Of a DNA stretch of 47,002 bases, positions 18,081-26,600 are shown in pieces. Both the position numbers and the translations under genes were made by a program. The stretch covers positions 1 to 47,002 of the forward strand of contig JAUNUF010000011.1 of NCBI GenBank assembly GCA_030538315.1, in the 5' to 3' direction. How positions within the stretch are numbered: the stretch's first letter is position 1; each line of letters starts with the position of its first letter. This stretch comes from Propionibacteriaceae bacterium (GTDB taxonomy: Bacteria > Actinomycetota > Actinomycetes > Propionibacteriales > Propionibacteriaceae). The notes beneath the pieces were generated by a model, which saw nothing but the letters and a program-made list of their open reading frames with translations, searched no databases and was not told the DNA's origin.

Positions 18081-18629
18081 TCAGACTGTCACCAGTGCGG
18101 TGCAGTTGTCGATGCCACGCTCCGCGAGCCGCTCGCGGCCGCCCAGGAAACTGAGCTCCATGACGACGGAGACGTGCACCAACTCGGCACCCATCTCCTT
18201 GAGGAGTTCTGCCGTGGCGCCGATCGTGCCGCCCGTGGCGAGCACGTCGTCGACCACCAGCACCCGCGCACCGGGGCGGATGGCGTCTCGGTGCATCGTG
18301 AGGGTTTCGTGACCGTACTCCAGCTCGAAGGAATGGCTGATGGTCTCCCCCGGCAGCTTGCCCGGCTTGCGGACCGGCACAAAGCCAGCCCCGAGCGCCA
18401 GCGCAACGGGTGCGGCGAAGATGAACCCGCGGGCCTCCATGCCCACCACCACGTCAATGTGCTTCGGTGCGGTGGTGACCAGTTCGGTCACGGCCGCCTG
18501 GAACCCACGCGCCGAGGCGAGCAGCGGAGTGATGTCCTTGAACACCACGCCCGGCTTCGGGAAATCCGGGACGTCGACGATCAGCTTGCCGACGAGCTCA
18601 CGCCTGGCGGCCGATTCCTGCGCGGTCAT
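18081..18629 (-). CDS. apt: Adenine phosphoribosyltransferase
   Basis: Salvages adenine to AMP with PRPP. The 182-residue protein has the PRPP-binding motif VLVVDDVLATGGT, the flexible loop region RKPGKLPGETIS and an N-terminal DVPDFPKPGVVFKDITPLL segment typical of Apt. The ATG at 18629 overlaps the secF stop by 4 nt. In actinobacteria apt usually sits between rel and secF; here the channel gene intervenes on the rel side. Confidence 0.96.
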   Translation of the reverse strand: MTAQESAARRELVGKLIVDVPDFPKPGVVFKDITPLLASARGFQAAVTELVTTAPKHIDVVVGMEARGFIFAAPVALALGAGFVPVRKPGKLPGETISHSFELEYGHETLTMHRDAIRPGARVLVVDDVLATGGTIGATAELLKEMGAELVHVSVVMELSFLGGRERLAERGIDNCTALVTV

Positions 18630-19771
18630 TTGCCCTTCTTCCGCTGTGCACGAGTACCATCCGTGCGCCGTTGCCGCCGCTCACCAGTGAACTGATCAGC
18701 CGAGATGGTGATGGTGTCGCCGTCGATGCTCATCGCCGGGCTGAGATCAGCGGCAGCGATGTTCTGGCGATGGGCCGACTTGGCCTCTGAGCGAGCCTTG
18801 CGGCGCTCCAGCCGTTCGCGATGCTCCGCCATGGCGGGCTCGCGCTCACGCAGCCAAGCCAGCAGCGGAGCGGCGATGAACAGCGACGAGTACGCGCCAG
18901 CCAGCATGCCCACCAGCAGTGCGAGGCCAAGATCCGCGAGCGGGCCGCTCTGCAGCATGGAGCCTGCACCAAACAGCGCCACCACCGGCAGCACGCCGAT
19001 GATCGTGGTGTTCAGCGAGCGGACGATGACCTGGTTGGTGGCCAGGTTCGCCTGGTAGGAGTAGGTGTGGTTCGACTCGTGGATGTTCTTGGTGTTCTCG
19101 CGGATCTTGTCGAAGACCACCACCGTGTCGTACAGCGAGTAGCCCAGGATGGTGAGCACACCGATCACCGTGGACGGGGTGACCGTGAAGCCCACGAGTG
19201 CATAGACACCCACCGTGACAATCAGGTCGTGGAACACCGCGACGATGGCGGCCACGGACATCTTCCAATCGCGGAAGTAGATCGCGATCAGCAGCATGAC
19301 CAGCACGGTGAAGACCACCAACGCGATCACGCCCTGCCGGGAGATGTCCTTGCCCCACGAGGCGCCCACGACGTTGGAGGTCACGTCTGCGGGCTGGACG
19401 CCCGCGATCGTGGCGATCTCGGTGCGGGTGGTGGCCATCTCTTCCGGGGTCAGGGTGCGGGTCTGGATGCGGATCTGCGAATCGCCAAGGGAGAAGACCT
19501 GGGGTTCGAGATCTGGCACCGTGAACTCGTTGGTGTGGGCGCGCACGTCGTCGACCGTGGTGGACGTCACCTGCATGGGCACCTGGAAATCCGTGCCACC
19601 CCGGAACTCAATGCCCAGCGTCAGGCCACGCAGCAGCACCACGAGGATGCTGACGGCGATGATGACGGCCGAGATGATGAACCACGTGCGGCGGTGCTTG
19701 ATGAAGTCGTAGGAGATCTGGCCCGTGTAGAGACGGTGGGCCAGGCCCAGCTTCGGGGTTGCGTCAGCCAT
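18626..19771 (-). CDS. secF: Protein translocase subunit SecF
   Basis: Membrane partner of SecD that uses proton motive force to finish Sec-dependent export. Six membrane segments: one near residues 25-45 (FIISAVIIAVSILVVLL), a periplasmic loop with GIEFRGGTDFQ, then five packed helices including GYSLYDTVVVFDKIREN and ALLVGMLAGAYSSLFIA. The C-terminal tail is long and basic (RQRRTDGTRAQRKKGK). I use the ATG at 19771 because AGGAGG lies 4 nt upstream; the ATG at 19774 would leave 1 nt. It overlaps secD and apt, so secD-secF-apt are co-translated. Confidence 0.96.
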   Translation of the reverse strand: MADATPKLGLAHRLYTGQISYDFIKHRRTWFIISAVIIAVSILVVLLRGLTLGIEFRGGTDFQVPMQVTSTTVDDVRAHTNEFTVPDLEPQVFSLGDSQIRIQTRTLTPEEMATTRTEIATIAGVQPADVTSNVVGASWGKDISRQGVIALVVFTVLVMLLIAIYFRDWKMSVAAIVAVFHDLIVTVGVYALVGFTVTPSTVIGVLTILGYSLYDTVVVFDKIRENTKNIHESNHTYSYQANLATNQVIVRSLNTTIIGVLPVVALFGAGSMLQSGPLADLGLALLVGMLAGAYSSLFIAAPLLAWLREREPAMAEHRERLERRKARSEAKSAHRQNIAAADLSPAMSIDGDTITISADQFTGERRQRRTDGTRAQRKKGK

Positions 19772-21345
19772 CATGCCTCCTGGGGCGTGGTGGAGGTGGG
19801 ACGGCGAAGGCGGCGGCCGAGCAGGGAATCTCGCGAGACACCCATGTGGGCCGCGTCCATGCCAGACCACTTGTGGCCCTGGCCGAAGAACTTCGTGCGG
19901 CCGAGCAGCTCAACCAGCGGCTTCGTGAAGAAGAACACGACGGCGAGGTCGAGCAGGGTGGTGAGCCCCAGCATGAAGGCGAAGCCCTTCACGCTGCCCA
20001 CGGCGAGCACGAACAGCACCAGAGCGGAGAGCAACTGGACCATGTCGGAGATCACGATGGTGCCGCGGGCCTTCGCCCAACCGGCCTGCAGCGCGGACTT
20101 GAGGGACTTGCCCTCGCGGATCTCGTCTCTGATGCGTTCGAAGTAGATGACGAACGAATCTGCTGTCATGGCGATACCGACGATGGCGCCTGCGATACCG
20201 GGGAGGTTCAGGGCCACGCCCATGGTGGAGCCGAGCAGCACCACCATCGCGTAGGTGGCCAGGGCCGCCACGATGAGAGACAGCACCACGACGATGCCCA
20301 TGGCCCGGTAGTAGAGGAACGAGTAGAGAGCCACGATGGCCAGGCCGATGATGCCGGCGATGATGCCAACGCGCAGCTGTTCGCCGCCAAGGGTGGCCGA
20401 GACGGTCTCCACTTGGGACGGTTCGAAGCTGAGCGGCAACGCGCCGAACTTGAGCACGTTGGCGAGCGCCGCCGAGGTCTCTGCATTGAACCCGCCACTG
20501 ATGACGGCTTCGCCGTTCATGATGCGGTCTCGGGCCGAGGCTGCGGATTCCACCACGCCGTCGAGCACGATGGCGAACATGTTGCTGGGTTCAGGCTGGC
20601 CGACGAGCGCGCCCGTCAGTTCCGCCATTTCCGCGGTGCCAGTGGAGTTGAAGCTCAGGGTGACGACGTACTGCAGATCGCCCTGGGGGATGCCGAAGGA
20701 CGCGGTGGAGAGCTCCTGGCCCCTGATCACGGTGGGGCCGAGCAAGTACTTCTGGAGGCCCTGTTCATCACAGGCGGCAAGAGCCCGGGTGGGGTCCTCG
20801 TGCGTTTCGTCACCGCACTGGAACTCCTGGAAGTACTGCACGTCTTCCTGGGTGGGCTGGTAGGCGATGGCGTCGGCGGTGGGGAGCTTCTGCGGATCAC
20901 CCTGCATCTCCTCTGCGGGAGGCTTGGGAAGGCCAGGCAGGCCGGGCTCACCTGAGGCAGGGGTGCCGGCGGTGCCGACGTCGATGCTCAGGATGCGGCG
21001 GAAGGCAAGCTGGGCAGTGGCGCCCACCAGATCCACCAGGTCGTCGCGGGAAACGTTGGGGGCGGAGACGACGATGTGCCGCTCGCCCTGCACGGCGACG
21101 TTCGCCTCGCCGACGCCGAGGCCGTCGACGCGCTGACGAATGATGTCGCGGGCCATCTCAAGCTGCTCGAGGGTGACCGTCTTGTTGGTGGCGGTCAGCG
21201 TGATGGTCTGGCCACCCTGGAGGTCCAGACCGAGCTTGGGCGACCACGTGCGCGTGGCTGCCATGATGGTGAACAGGCCTGCGAGAATCAGCAGGAATAC
21301 GAGGAGGACGACGCCGGGGCGTGACCTCTTGGCTTGGGTTGCCAC
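19771..21345 (-). CDS. secD: Protein translocase subunit SecD
   Basis: 524-residue SecD with an N-terminal membrane segment (13-30), the LGLDLQGGQTITL motif, a large extracytoplasmic domain, and five C-terminal helices including NLPGIAGAIVGIAMTADSFVIYFERIRDE (kept by the family). The extracytoplasmic part carries a Pro/Gly-rich stretch (GEPGLPGLPKPP) and two cysteines about 23 residues apart (FQCGDE, AACDEQ), possibly a disulfide. Starts at GTG 21345, 2 nt after the yajC stop. With secF and yajC it forms the accessory Sec module. Confidence 0.96.
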   Translation of the reverse strand: MATQAKRSRPGVVLLVFLLILAGLFTIMAATRTWSPKLGLDLQGGQTITLTATNKTVTLEQLEMARDIIRQRVDGLGVGEANVAVQGERHIVVSAPNVSRDDLVDLVGATAQLAFRRILSIDVGTAGTPASGEPGLPGLPKPPAEEMQGDPQKLPTADAIAYQPTQEDVQYFQEFQCGDETHEDPTRALAACDEQGLQKYLLGPTVIRGQELSTASFGIPQGDLQYVVTLSFNSTGTAEMAELTGALVGQPEPSNMFAIVLDGVVESAASARDRIMNGEAVISGGFNAETSAALANVLKFGALPLSFEPSQVETVSATLGGEQLRVGIIAGIIGLAIVALYSFLYYRAMGIVVVLSLIVAALATYAMVVLLGSTMGVALNLPGIAGAIVGIAMTADSFVIYFERIRDEIREGKSLKSALQAGWAKARGTIVISDMVQLLSALVLFVLAVGSVKGFAFMLGLTTLLDLAVVFFFTKPLVELLGRTKFFGQGHKWSGMDAAHMGVSRDSLLGRRLRRPTSTTPQEA

Positions 21346-21347
21346 GG

Positions 21348-21767
21348 TTACTTGGGATCCTCGGTGCGGGGCTCGTCCGCGTTGGGGGCGTACGGGTCAG
21401 TGGGGGGTTCGGCGCTGAACATCTGCTCCAGCTCCTCATCGGTGACGATCGGCTCCGTGGCTAGCGCGTCAGGGGCCTCATCCTCGAACTCGAACTCTTC
21501 TTCGTCCGCATTCGCGGGGCGAGCCACGTTGCCCTTGAGCACCGTGACCTCTGCGCCGGGAGCAAGCTCGACGATGACCTGGCGCTCTCCCACGTGCACG
21601 ATGGTGCCGAACATGCCCGAGGTCAGCAGCACGCGGGTGCCGGGGGTGAGCTGCTGCTGCATCTCCTGATGCTGCATCATCCGCTTGCGCTGCGGACGGA
21701 TGATCAGGAAGTAGAACAACGCGATCATCGCGATGATCATGAAGATGAAATCAAATCCAGGGGGCAT
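21348..21767 (-). CDS. yajC: Preprotein translocase subunit YajC
   Basis: 139-residue single-span membrane protein: membrane helix at about residues 7-22 (FIFMIIAMIALFYFLI), then the family signature IRPQRKRMMQHQ and LTPGTRVLLTSGMFGTIV. The C-terminal 45 residues are strongly acidic (DEEEFEFEDEAPD), longer than in enterobacteria but usual for actinobacteria. ATG 21767 has GGAGAT 6 nt upstream. It leads the yajC-secD-secF-apt train, downstream of ruvCAB with an 88-nt gap. Confidence 0.93.
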   Translation of the reverse strand: MPPGFDFIFMIIAMIALFYFLIIRPQRKRMMQHQEMQQQLTPGTRVLLTSGMFGTIVHVGERQVIVELAPGAEVTVLKGNVARPANADEEEFEFEDEAPDALATEPIVTDEELEQMFSAEPPTDPYAPNADEPRTEDPK

Positions 21768-21834
21768 GGCTTATCTCCGTAGGTATATGGGCCACCGGCA
21801 AGAATAGCGGAGGCATGGGAAAAGTCGGGTACCG

Positions 21835-21848
21835 GCTGGCTCGCCAGC
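21835..21848 (-). terminator. Possible weak terminator after ruvB
   Basis: GCTGGCGAGCCAGC on the minus strand forms a 5-6 bp GC stem 7 nt past the ruvB stop, with TTTT about 11 nt downstream. The poor T-tract makes it a weak candidate; it could instead be a processing hairpin before yajC. Confidence 0.3.
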
Positions 21849-21855
21849 GGCTTCT

Positions 21856-22875
21856 CTAGTCAAACAGCGCAGGGTTCGCCGACGGCGGGGTCAGCCCGAG
21901 GTGCGCATATCCGGCGCGGGTGACCACTCGTCCCCTGGGCGTGCGCACCAGCAGGCCCTCCCGGATGAGGAATGGCTCTGCCACCTCCGAGACGGTCTCG
22001 ATCTCCTCCCCCACGCTCAACGCGAGAGTGGACAGACCCACCGGGCCGCCGTCGAAGAGGTTGCAGAGCGCGTTGAGGACGGCACGGTCCAGCCTGTCGA
22101 GGCCCCGTTCATCCACCTCATACAGCTCGAGAGCAGCTCGGGCCACTGCGCGATCTGCCACAGGGTGCCCCTTGACCTGAGCGAAGTCTCGCACCCTGCG
22201 CAGCAGCCGGTTGGCGATGCGGGGCGTACCGCGGGAGCGCCGCGCGATCTCGGCGGTGGCATCTGCATGGATTGCCACGCCGAGCTTGCGGGCTGACGAG
22301 GTGACGATGTCTGCCAGATCAGCAGCCTCGTAGAAATCCAGTTGGCCGGTGAAGCCGAAACGATCCCTGAGCGGGCCTGGCAGCATGCCGGCGCGCGTCG
22401 TTGCCCCCACCAGCGTGAACGGGGGCAATTCGATGGGGATGGCGGTGGCTCCCGGGCCCTTACCGACGATCACGTCGACCCGGAAGTCCTCCATCGCGAG
22501 ATAGAGCATCTCCTCTGCTGGCCGCGAGAGGCGGTGGATCTCGTCGAGGAAGAGCACCTCGCCCTCGTCGAGGCCAGACAGGATGGCGGCCAGATCTCCC
22601 GCGTGCTGAATGGCTGGGCCAGAGGAGATGCGCAATGCGGTGCCCATCTCCTCCGCGATGATCATCGCCAGGGTGGTCTTGCCCAACCCGGGTGGGCCGG
22701 AGAGCAGCACGTGATCCGGAGTGGTTCCGCGGTGGCGGGCCGCATCCAGCACCAGCCCCAACTGTTCGCGCACGCGGGGTTGCCCGCCGAACTCGGCCAG
22801 CGACTTGGGCCGCAGCGCGGCCTCATAGTCGCGCTCTTCGACCAGGCTGTGCGGGTCCATCTCCGAGTGATCCAC
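21856..22875 (-). CDS. ruvB: Holliday junction DNA helicase RuvB
   Basis: AAA+ motor that drives branch migration with RuvA. Walker [15 protein letters not shown] near residue 60, Walker [11 protein letters not shown], sensor 1 [11 protein letters not shown], arginine finger PLRDRFGF and the C-terminal winged helix ending in YAHLGLTPP are present. Length 339 is typical. A GTG at 22875 shares one base with the ruvA TAG stop. Last gene of the ruvC-ruvA-ruvB operon. Confidence 0.97.
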   Translation of the reverse strand: MDHSEMDPHSLVEERDYEAALRPKSLAEFGGQPRVREQLGLVLDAARHRGTTPDHVLLSGPPGLGKTTLAMIIAEEMGTALRISSGPAIQHAGDLAAILSGLDEGEVLFLDEIHRLSRPAEEMLYLAMEDFRVDVIVGKGPGATAIPIELPPFTLVGATTRAGMLPGPLRDRFGFTGQLDFYEAADLADIVTSSARKLGVAIHADATAEIARRSRGTPRIANRLLRRVRDFAQVKGHPVADRAVARAALELYEVDERGLDRLDRAVLNALCNLFDGGPVGLSTLALSVGEEIETVSEVAEPFLIREGLLVRTPRGRVVTRAGYAHLGLTPPSANPALFD

Positions 22876-23492
22876 TACCGCCTCGCCAACGAGTTCAGCG
22901 CCGCACGCAGCAGCTTGCCGATGGGAATGGAGGGCTCTTCAGCGACGAGCGGGGCCACGTTGTCGCACGCCTTCTCCGCATCGCGCGCGGACCAGCCAAG
23001 CGACTGGAGGCCGTCGCTGACCTGGAGCCGCCACAGCTCGCCGGTGCCGGTAGCGGGCTGGGCCGTGGGCTCACCCGGTTCGTCGAGGCCGAGCGCAACC
23101 ACCTTGTCCCGCAGCTCGATGATGATCTTCTGCGCGCCCTTGGTGCCGATCCCTGGCACGGTGGTGAGGCGGCGCACGTCCTCCGTCTGCACAGCGCGGC
23201 GTAGCTCCGCCGGGGTGAGGACGGACACGATGGCCATCGCGAGCTTGGGCCCCACACCAGAGGCGATCTGGGAGAGCACGAAGGCCTCCCGCTCGCCTGG
23301 CTCGCTGAACCCGAAGAGCGTCATCGAATCCTCGCGCACGACCAGCGAGGTGTGCAGCGTCGTCACCTCTCCAGGCCGGAGCGCGGCAGCGGTGGTGGGC
23401 GTGATGTTGACGAGGTAGCCCACCCCGCCCACATCGAGCACGCATTCGGTGGCACCCGCGCTCAGCACGGTGCCGGTCAGTTGGGCGATCAT
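22875..23492 (-). CDS. ruvA: Holliday junction DNA-binding protein RuvA
   Basis: 205-residue RuvA starting [13 protein letters not shown], with the OB-fold ([10 protein letters not shown]), tandem helix-hairpin-helix motifs ([27 protein letters not shown]) and a C-terminal RuvB-contact domain ([18 protein letters not shown]). ATG 23492 is chosen since it matches the family and overlaps the ruvC stop as ATGA; a longer reading adds 20 residues without support. Tetramers bind the four-way junction. Confidence 0.96.
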   Translation of the reverse strand: MIAQLTGTVLSAGATECVLDVGGVGYLVNITPTTAAALRPGEVTTLHTSLVVREDSMTLFGFSEPGEREAFVLSQIASGVGPKLAMAIVSVLTPAELRRAVQTEDVRRLTTVPGIGTKGAQKIIIELRDKVVALGLDEPGEPTAQPATGTGELWRLQVSDGLQSLGWSARDAEKACDNVAPLVAEEPSIPIGKLLRAALNSLARR

Positions 23493-24010
23493 CGCTTCCC
23501 CTTGGCTGCCGCGACTGCCGCGGCATAACGGTTGGTGCCGCCACCACGCCACACGTGGGTCACGGCAATGGCCAACGCATCTGCAGCGTCAGCCGGTTTG
23601 GGTTTCTCGGTCAGCTTGAGGATCCGCGTCACCATGAGGGAGACCTGGGCCTTGTCTGCCGAGCCGGATCCGGTCACCGCCGCCTTGACCTCCGACGGCG
23701 TGTGGAAGGCCACGGGAAGCCCCCTCCGTGCGGCGGTCAGGGCAGCCACCCCGGCCGCCTGGGCGGTGTCCATCACCGATTGGAGATTGTGTTGGGCAAA
23801 CACGCGCTCGATGGCAGCGGCTTCTGGTTGGTACTCGTCGAACCATTCGGTGAGGCCGCCTTCGAGGGCCAAGAGGCGCTGCGCCACGTCGAGGCCGACG
23901 GGAGTGCGCACCACACCCACCGCGACCAGCCGCGGCGGCCTGCCGACGGTGCCGTCGACGATGCCGATGCCGCAGCGGGTCAGGCCGGGGTCGATGCCGA
24001 TGACGCGCAT
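23489..24010 (-). CDS. ruvC: Crossover junction endodeoxyribonuclease RuvC
   Basis: Resolves Holliday junctions by symmetric nicking. The 173-residue protein keeps the four acidic catalytic positions: Asp7 in [12 protein letters not shown], Glu in [11 protein letters not shown], and two Asp in DAADALAIA. Starts at ATG 24010, 10 nt after yebC, and overlaps ruvA by 4 nt. Confidence 0.96.
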   Translation of the reverse strand: MRVIGIDPGLTRCGIGIVDGTVGRPPRLVAVGVVRTPVGLDVAQRLLALEGGLTEWFDEYQPEAAAIERVFAQHNLQSVMDTAQAAGVAALTAARRGLPVAFHTPSEVKAAVTGSGSADKAQVSLMVTRILKLTEKPKPADAADALAIAVTHVWRGGGTNRYAAAVAAAKGKR

Positions 24011-24020
24011 GCCCGCCCGG

Positions 24021-24797
24021 TCACTCCTCGGCGTTTTCGAGTGCCGCGGCCACCTCAGGCGTCAGGTCGAGGTTGGAGTAGACGTTCTGCACGTCGTCGC
24101 TGTCTTCCAACGCGTCGATGATGCGGAAGACGCGCTCGGCAACCTCCACGTCATCCACCGGCGTGCTGAACGTGGCAACGAAGCCCACCTCAGCGGATTC
24201 GAACTCGATGCCGGCACTCTCGATGGCCTTGCGCACCTCGTCGAGATCGTTGGGATCGCAGTGCGCCTCCCAGTTCTCGCCCTCGTCTGCCACCTCTTCG
24301 AGGCCGGCATCCAGTGCGGCCTCGAGGATCTCGTCTTCGGAGATCTCCTTGCCAGCTTGGCTCTTGGGCACGGACACCACGCCCATGCGGGCGAACCCGC
24401 GCTGGACGGAGCCGATGTCTGCCATGGTGCCGCCATTGCGCGTGACAGCGACGCGGACCTCCGAAGCGGAGCGGTTGCGGTTGTCTGTGAGGCACTCGAT
24501 CAGGATGCCGACGCCGGCGGAACCATAGGCCTCGTACATGATCGTCTCGTAATCCGCGCCGCCGGATTCGGCGCCGGAGCCGCGCTTGACGGCGCGATCG
24601 ATGTTGTCGTTGGGAACCGAGGACTTCTTCGCCTTGAGGATTGCCAGTTCGAGCGCGGGGTTGCCAGCGGGATCCCCGCCGCCCATGCGTGCGGCAACCT
24701 CAATGCCCTTGACCAGCTTCGCGAACAGTTTGCCGCGCTTGGCGTCGATGACGGCCTTCTTGTGCTTGGTCGTCGCCCACTTGGAATGGCCCGCCAT
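24021..24797 (-). CDS. yebC: YebC/PmpR-family protein
   Basis: 258-residue member of the YebC family, described as DNA-binding regulators or, more recently, as translation factors acting on polyproline stalls. It begins [15 protein letters not shown] (family MAGHSKWxxIKxxK), has [11 protein letters not shown], the [14 protein letters not shown] strand, and a C-terminal acidic end. ATG 24797 has AAGGTGGG 5 nt upstream. It precedes ruvCAB as in many bacteria. A nested inverted repeat lies in its leader. Confidence 0.95.
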   Translation of the reverse strand: MAGHSKWATTKHKKAVIDAKRGKLFAKLVKGIEVAARMGGGDPAGNPALELAILKAKKSSVPNDNIDRAVKRGSGAESGGADYETIMYEAYGSAGVGILIECLTDNRNRSASEVRVAVTRNGGTMADIGSVQRGFARMGVVSVPKSQAGKEISEDEILEAALDAGLEEVADEGENWEAHCDPNDLDEVRKAIESAGIEFESAEVGFVATFSTPVDDVEVAERVFRIIDALEDSDDVQNVYSNLDLTPEVAAALENAEE

Positions 24798-24810
24798 ACG
24801 GTCCCACCTT

Positions 24811-24849
24811 CTGTAACTCGGGAATCTCTGTGCTCAGAGAAGCTTACAG
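24811..24849 (-). repeat. Nested inverted repeats in the yebC leader
   Basis: An outer pair CTGTAA/TTACAG (24811-24816 and 24844-24849) encloses a perfect inner 6-bp stem, TCTCTG/CAGAGA with a 4-nt loop (24825-24840). It lies 14 nt upstream of yebC and just past the GNAT gene, so it could be a leader structure or the end of the GNAT transcript. Confidence 0.4.
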
Positions 24850-24857
24850 TGATGCAA

Positions 24858-25808
24858 TCAGTCCACGACTCTGGACAGGAGCGCCACCGCGTCGCGTGTC
24901 GCGTAGCCCAGTTCCGCCGCGAAGCGTTTGATGCCCAACCCGTCGACGGTGTCGACGCCGATCCCGGCCTCCAAACACCCGGAAGCACGCATGGCCGTGA
25001 GGCAGTGGCTCAACAGGGCCAGCGATACGCCACGGCCCCGGTAATCAGGGTGCACCCCGAACCGCTCCGTCCAGCCGACGGGCTGGTCATCATCGAATTC
25101 CTCGTCTTCGCCGCTCATCGCGTAGCCGACGACGCGGTCACCGTCGAGCGCGAGGTAGGACCAGTCCTTTCGGAAGGATCCCTCCTCCAGCCGGTGCTCC
25201 CACGCGGCCGGCTCCACATCGGAACCTCCCAGCGCTGCGAAGCACAGGTTGTGGAGGACACGTACCTCCTCGGCACGGTCATCCGTCAGCTCCTGGAACG
25301 TGAGCCCGGGTACCTCGTGGCGCTTGACGGGATGCGTGAGGTCTCGCTGCAGGTCGAAGTAGAAGCGTTCGGTGGTGAAGCCAAAGTGGCTGGCCACTCT
25401 TTCCGTGCCGGGGCGGCCCAGTTCCGCGTAGCAGCCCAGCCACAACGGTTGCCCTGGCCGGTTCTCGTCTCGCCACTCGATGGCGCCCTCAACCTGCCAC
25501 CGGAACAGCGCCGTGCCGATCGATTGATGGCGGTGCACCGGATGCACCCCGCCCATCAGGTAGATGCGCAGCGGATCCGTGTCTGCGATGTAGCTGACAC
25601 CGAAGGCGGACAGGGAGCGGTAGGCGTCCCAACCCCCCACGGCCATGCCTTCGCCCACGAACAAGTGGGAATCCGTGATGGCCGAGGCCACCCCAGACAA
25701 CACCGAGTTGTCCAGCGCATCGAGTTGCTGACGGAACTCGTCAACCTCTTCGGCGTCTTCCGGCCCGAGGAAGCGCCAAGTCAGGTGCGGTTCGACGTAG
25801 GCTTCCAT
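24858..25808 (-). CDS. Double-GNAT acetyltransferase
   Basis: 316 residues forming two GNAT folds in tandem. The second has a clean acetyl-CoA loop VHPDYRGRGVSLALL; the first has a degenerate one, VHPVHRHQSIGTALF. This two-lobe plan resembles mycothiol synthase-type proteins, but nothing identifies the substrate. ATG 25808 lies 6 nt after TAGGGT, which overlaps the stop of the PlsC-fold gene; a leaderless promoter here would let the gene be expressed apart from the upstream cluster. Confidence 0.85.
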   Translation of the reverse strand: MEAYVEPHLTWRFLGPEDAEEVDEFRQQLDALDNSVLSGVASAITDSHLFVGEGMAVGGWDAYRSLSAFGVSYIADTDPLRIYLMGGVHPVHRHQSIGTALFRWQVEGAIEWRDENRPGQPLWLGCYAELGRPGTERVASHFGFTTERFYFDLQRDLTHPVKRHEVPGLTFQELTDDRAEEVRVLHNLCFAALGGSDVEPAAWEHRLEEGSFRKDWSYLALDGDRVVGYAMSGEDEEFDDDQPVGWTERFGVHPDYRGRGVSLALLSHCLTAMRASGCLEAGIGVDTVDGLGIKRFAAELGYATRDAVALLSRVVD

Positions 25809-25814
25809 GGTTCA

Positions 25815-25820
25815 ACCCTA
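25815..25820 (-). promoter_or_regulatory. Candidate -10 (TAGGGT) of the GNAT gene
   Basis: TAGGGT ends 6 nt before ATG 25808. Its first three bases are the TAG stop of the preceding gene. Confidence 0.45.
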
Positions 25821-26600
25821 CCGCCAGATCCGGCTGCCGTCCTTGGGCTTCGGAGCGCTCTGATCCCACAACCTGCGCCACCTGGGCATGTGAGTGGACG
25901 GCTCTGCCTGGCCATGGCCGAGGCGCCGGCGCTCAACGGTCCACCAGGTGAGCTCGCCCTCGTGCACGAGTTGCTCGACGCGATCCTGCAGCTCAGCAGT
26001 GGTTTCCAGGAGTGAGTGGCCCCGCACATAGATGGGGGCCCCGAACCGGATAGACACCTTCGGTTTTGCGGTGAGCGGCAGCTTCAGGATGTCAGTGAGC
26101 TTGAAGGTGCCGGTCAGGCCGACGGGCACGATCGCCACGTTGTGCTGATTGGCCAGCTCAGCGGGCACCGTCGAGAAATCCCCCACCAGACGGCCGGGCG
26201 GCGGATCGTCGGTGAACGTGACCACGTTGCGGCCGCGCAAGAGGGCCCGGGAGACGCCGAGGTTGGTGGGGCGCATCCGAGACGGCAACGCCATGCGCAG
26301 GATCTGGTAGTCCAACACGCCCTGCTCGTTGGCCGCGAAGACCAGCGGCTGCCGCAGGCCGGTCAGGGCATCCGCCCCCACCAGTTCAATGTCGAAGCGC
26401 AGGCGCAGCAGCCCCAATGTCAGGTGACCTTCCGGCAACTGGACGCGCGAGGCCAGTTCGAGCCCGCTGCGTTCCTGCTTGGGCGCACCAGCTGGCTTCT
26501 GTGGCGCCTTCAGCAAGCGCACCACATCAGCCAGCCACGTGAAGCGCGGCTTGGCCTTGGACCTGCGGGCCTGCGCCCAGGAGGGGAGGCTGCGGCTCAT
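25818..26600 (-). CDS. PlsC-fold acyltransferase-like protein with altered active site
   Basis: 260-residue lysophospholipid-acyltransferase-fold protein. The region FDIELVGADAL... VFAANEQGVLDY (91-97) matches block I of PlsC, whose canonical form is NHxxxxD, but the catalytic His is Glu92. Block III (FPEGTRS) is also not recognisable; the matching stretch reads GDFSTVPAEL. Block IV-like VAIVPVGLTGTF remains. It may be inactive, scaffold a complex, or use altered chemistry. ATG 26600 makes an ATGA overlap with the LarA-fold gene, so the two are tightly coupled. A longer same-strand reading upstream is a shadow of the LarA-fold gene and is not used. Confidence 0.8.
   Translation of the reverse strand: MSRSLPSWAQARRSKAKPRFTWLADVVRLLKAPQKPAGAPKQERSGLELASRVQLPEGHLTLGLLRLRFDIELVGADALTGLRQPLVFAANEQGVLDYQILRMALPSRMRPTNLGVSRALLRGRNVVTFTDDPPPGRLVGDFSTVPAELANQHNVAIVPVGLTGTFKLTDILKLPLTAKPKVSIRFGAPIYVRGHSLLETTAELQDRVEQLVHEGELTWWTVERRRLGHGQAEPSTHMPRWRRLWDQSAPKPKDGSRIWR

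Noticed and set aside
23532-26015. 827-codon plus-strand frame across ruvC, yebC and GNAT
   Set aside because: It runs antisense to three recognised genes and shows no motif of its own.
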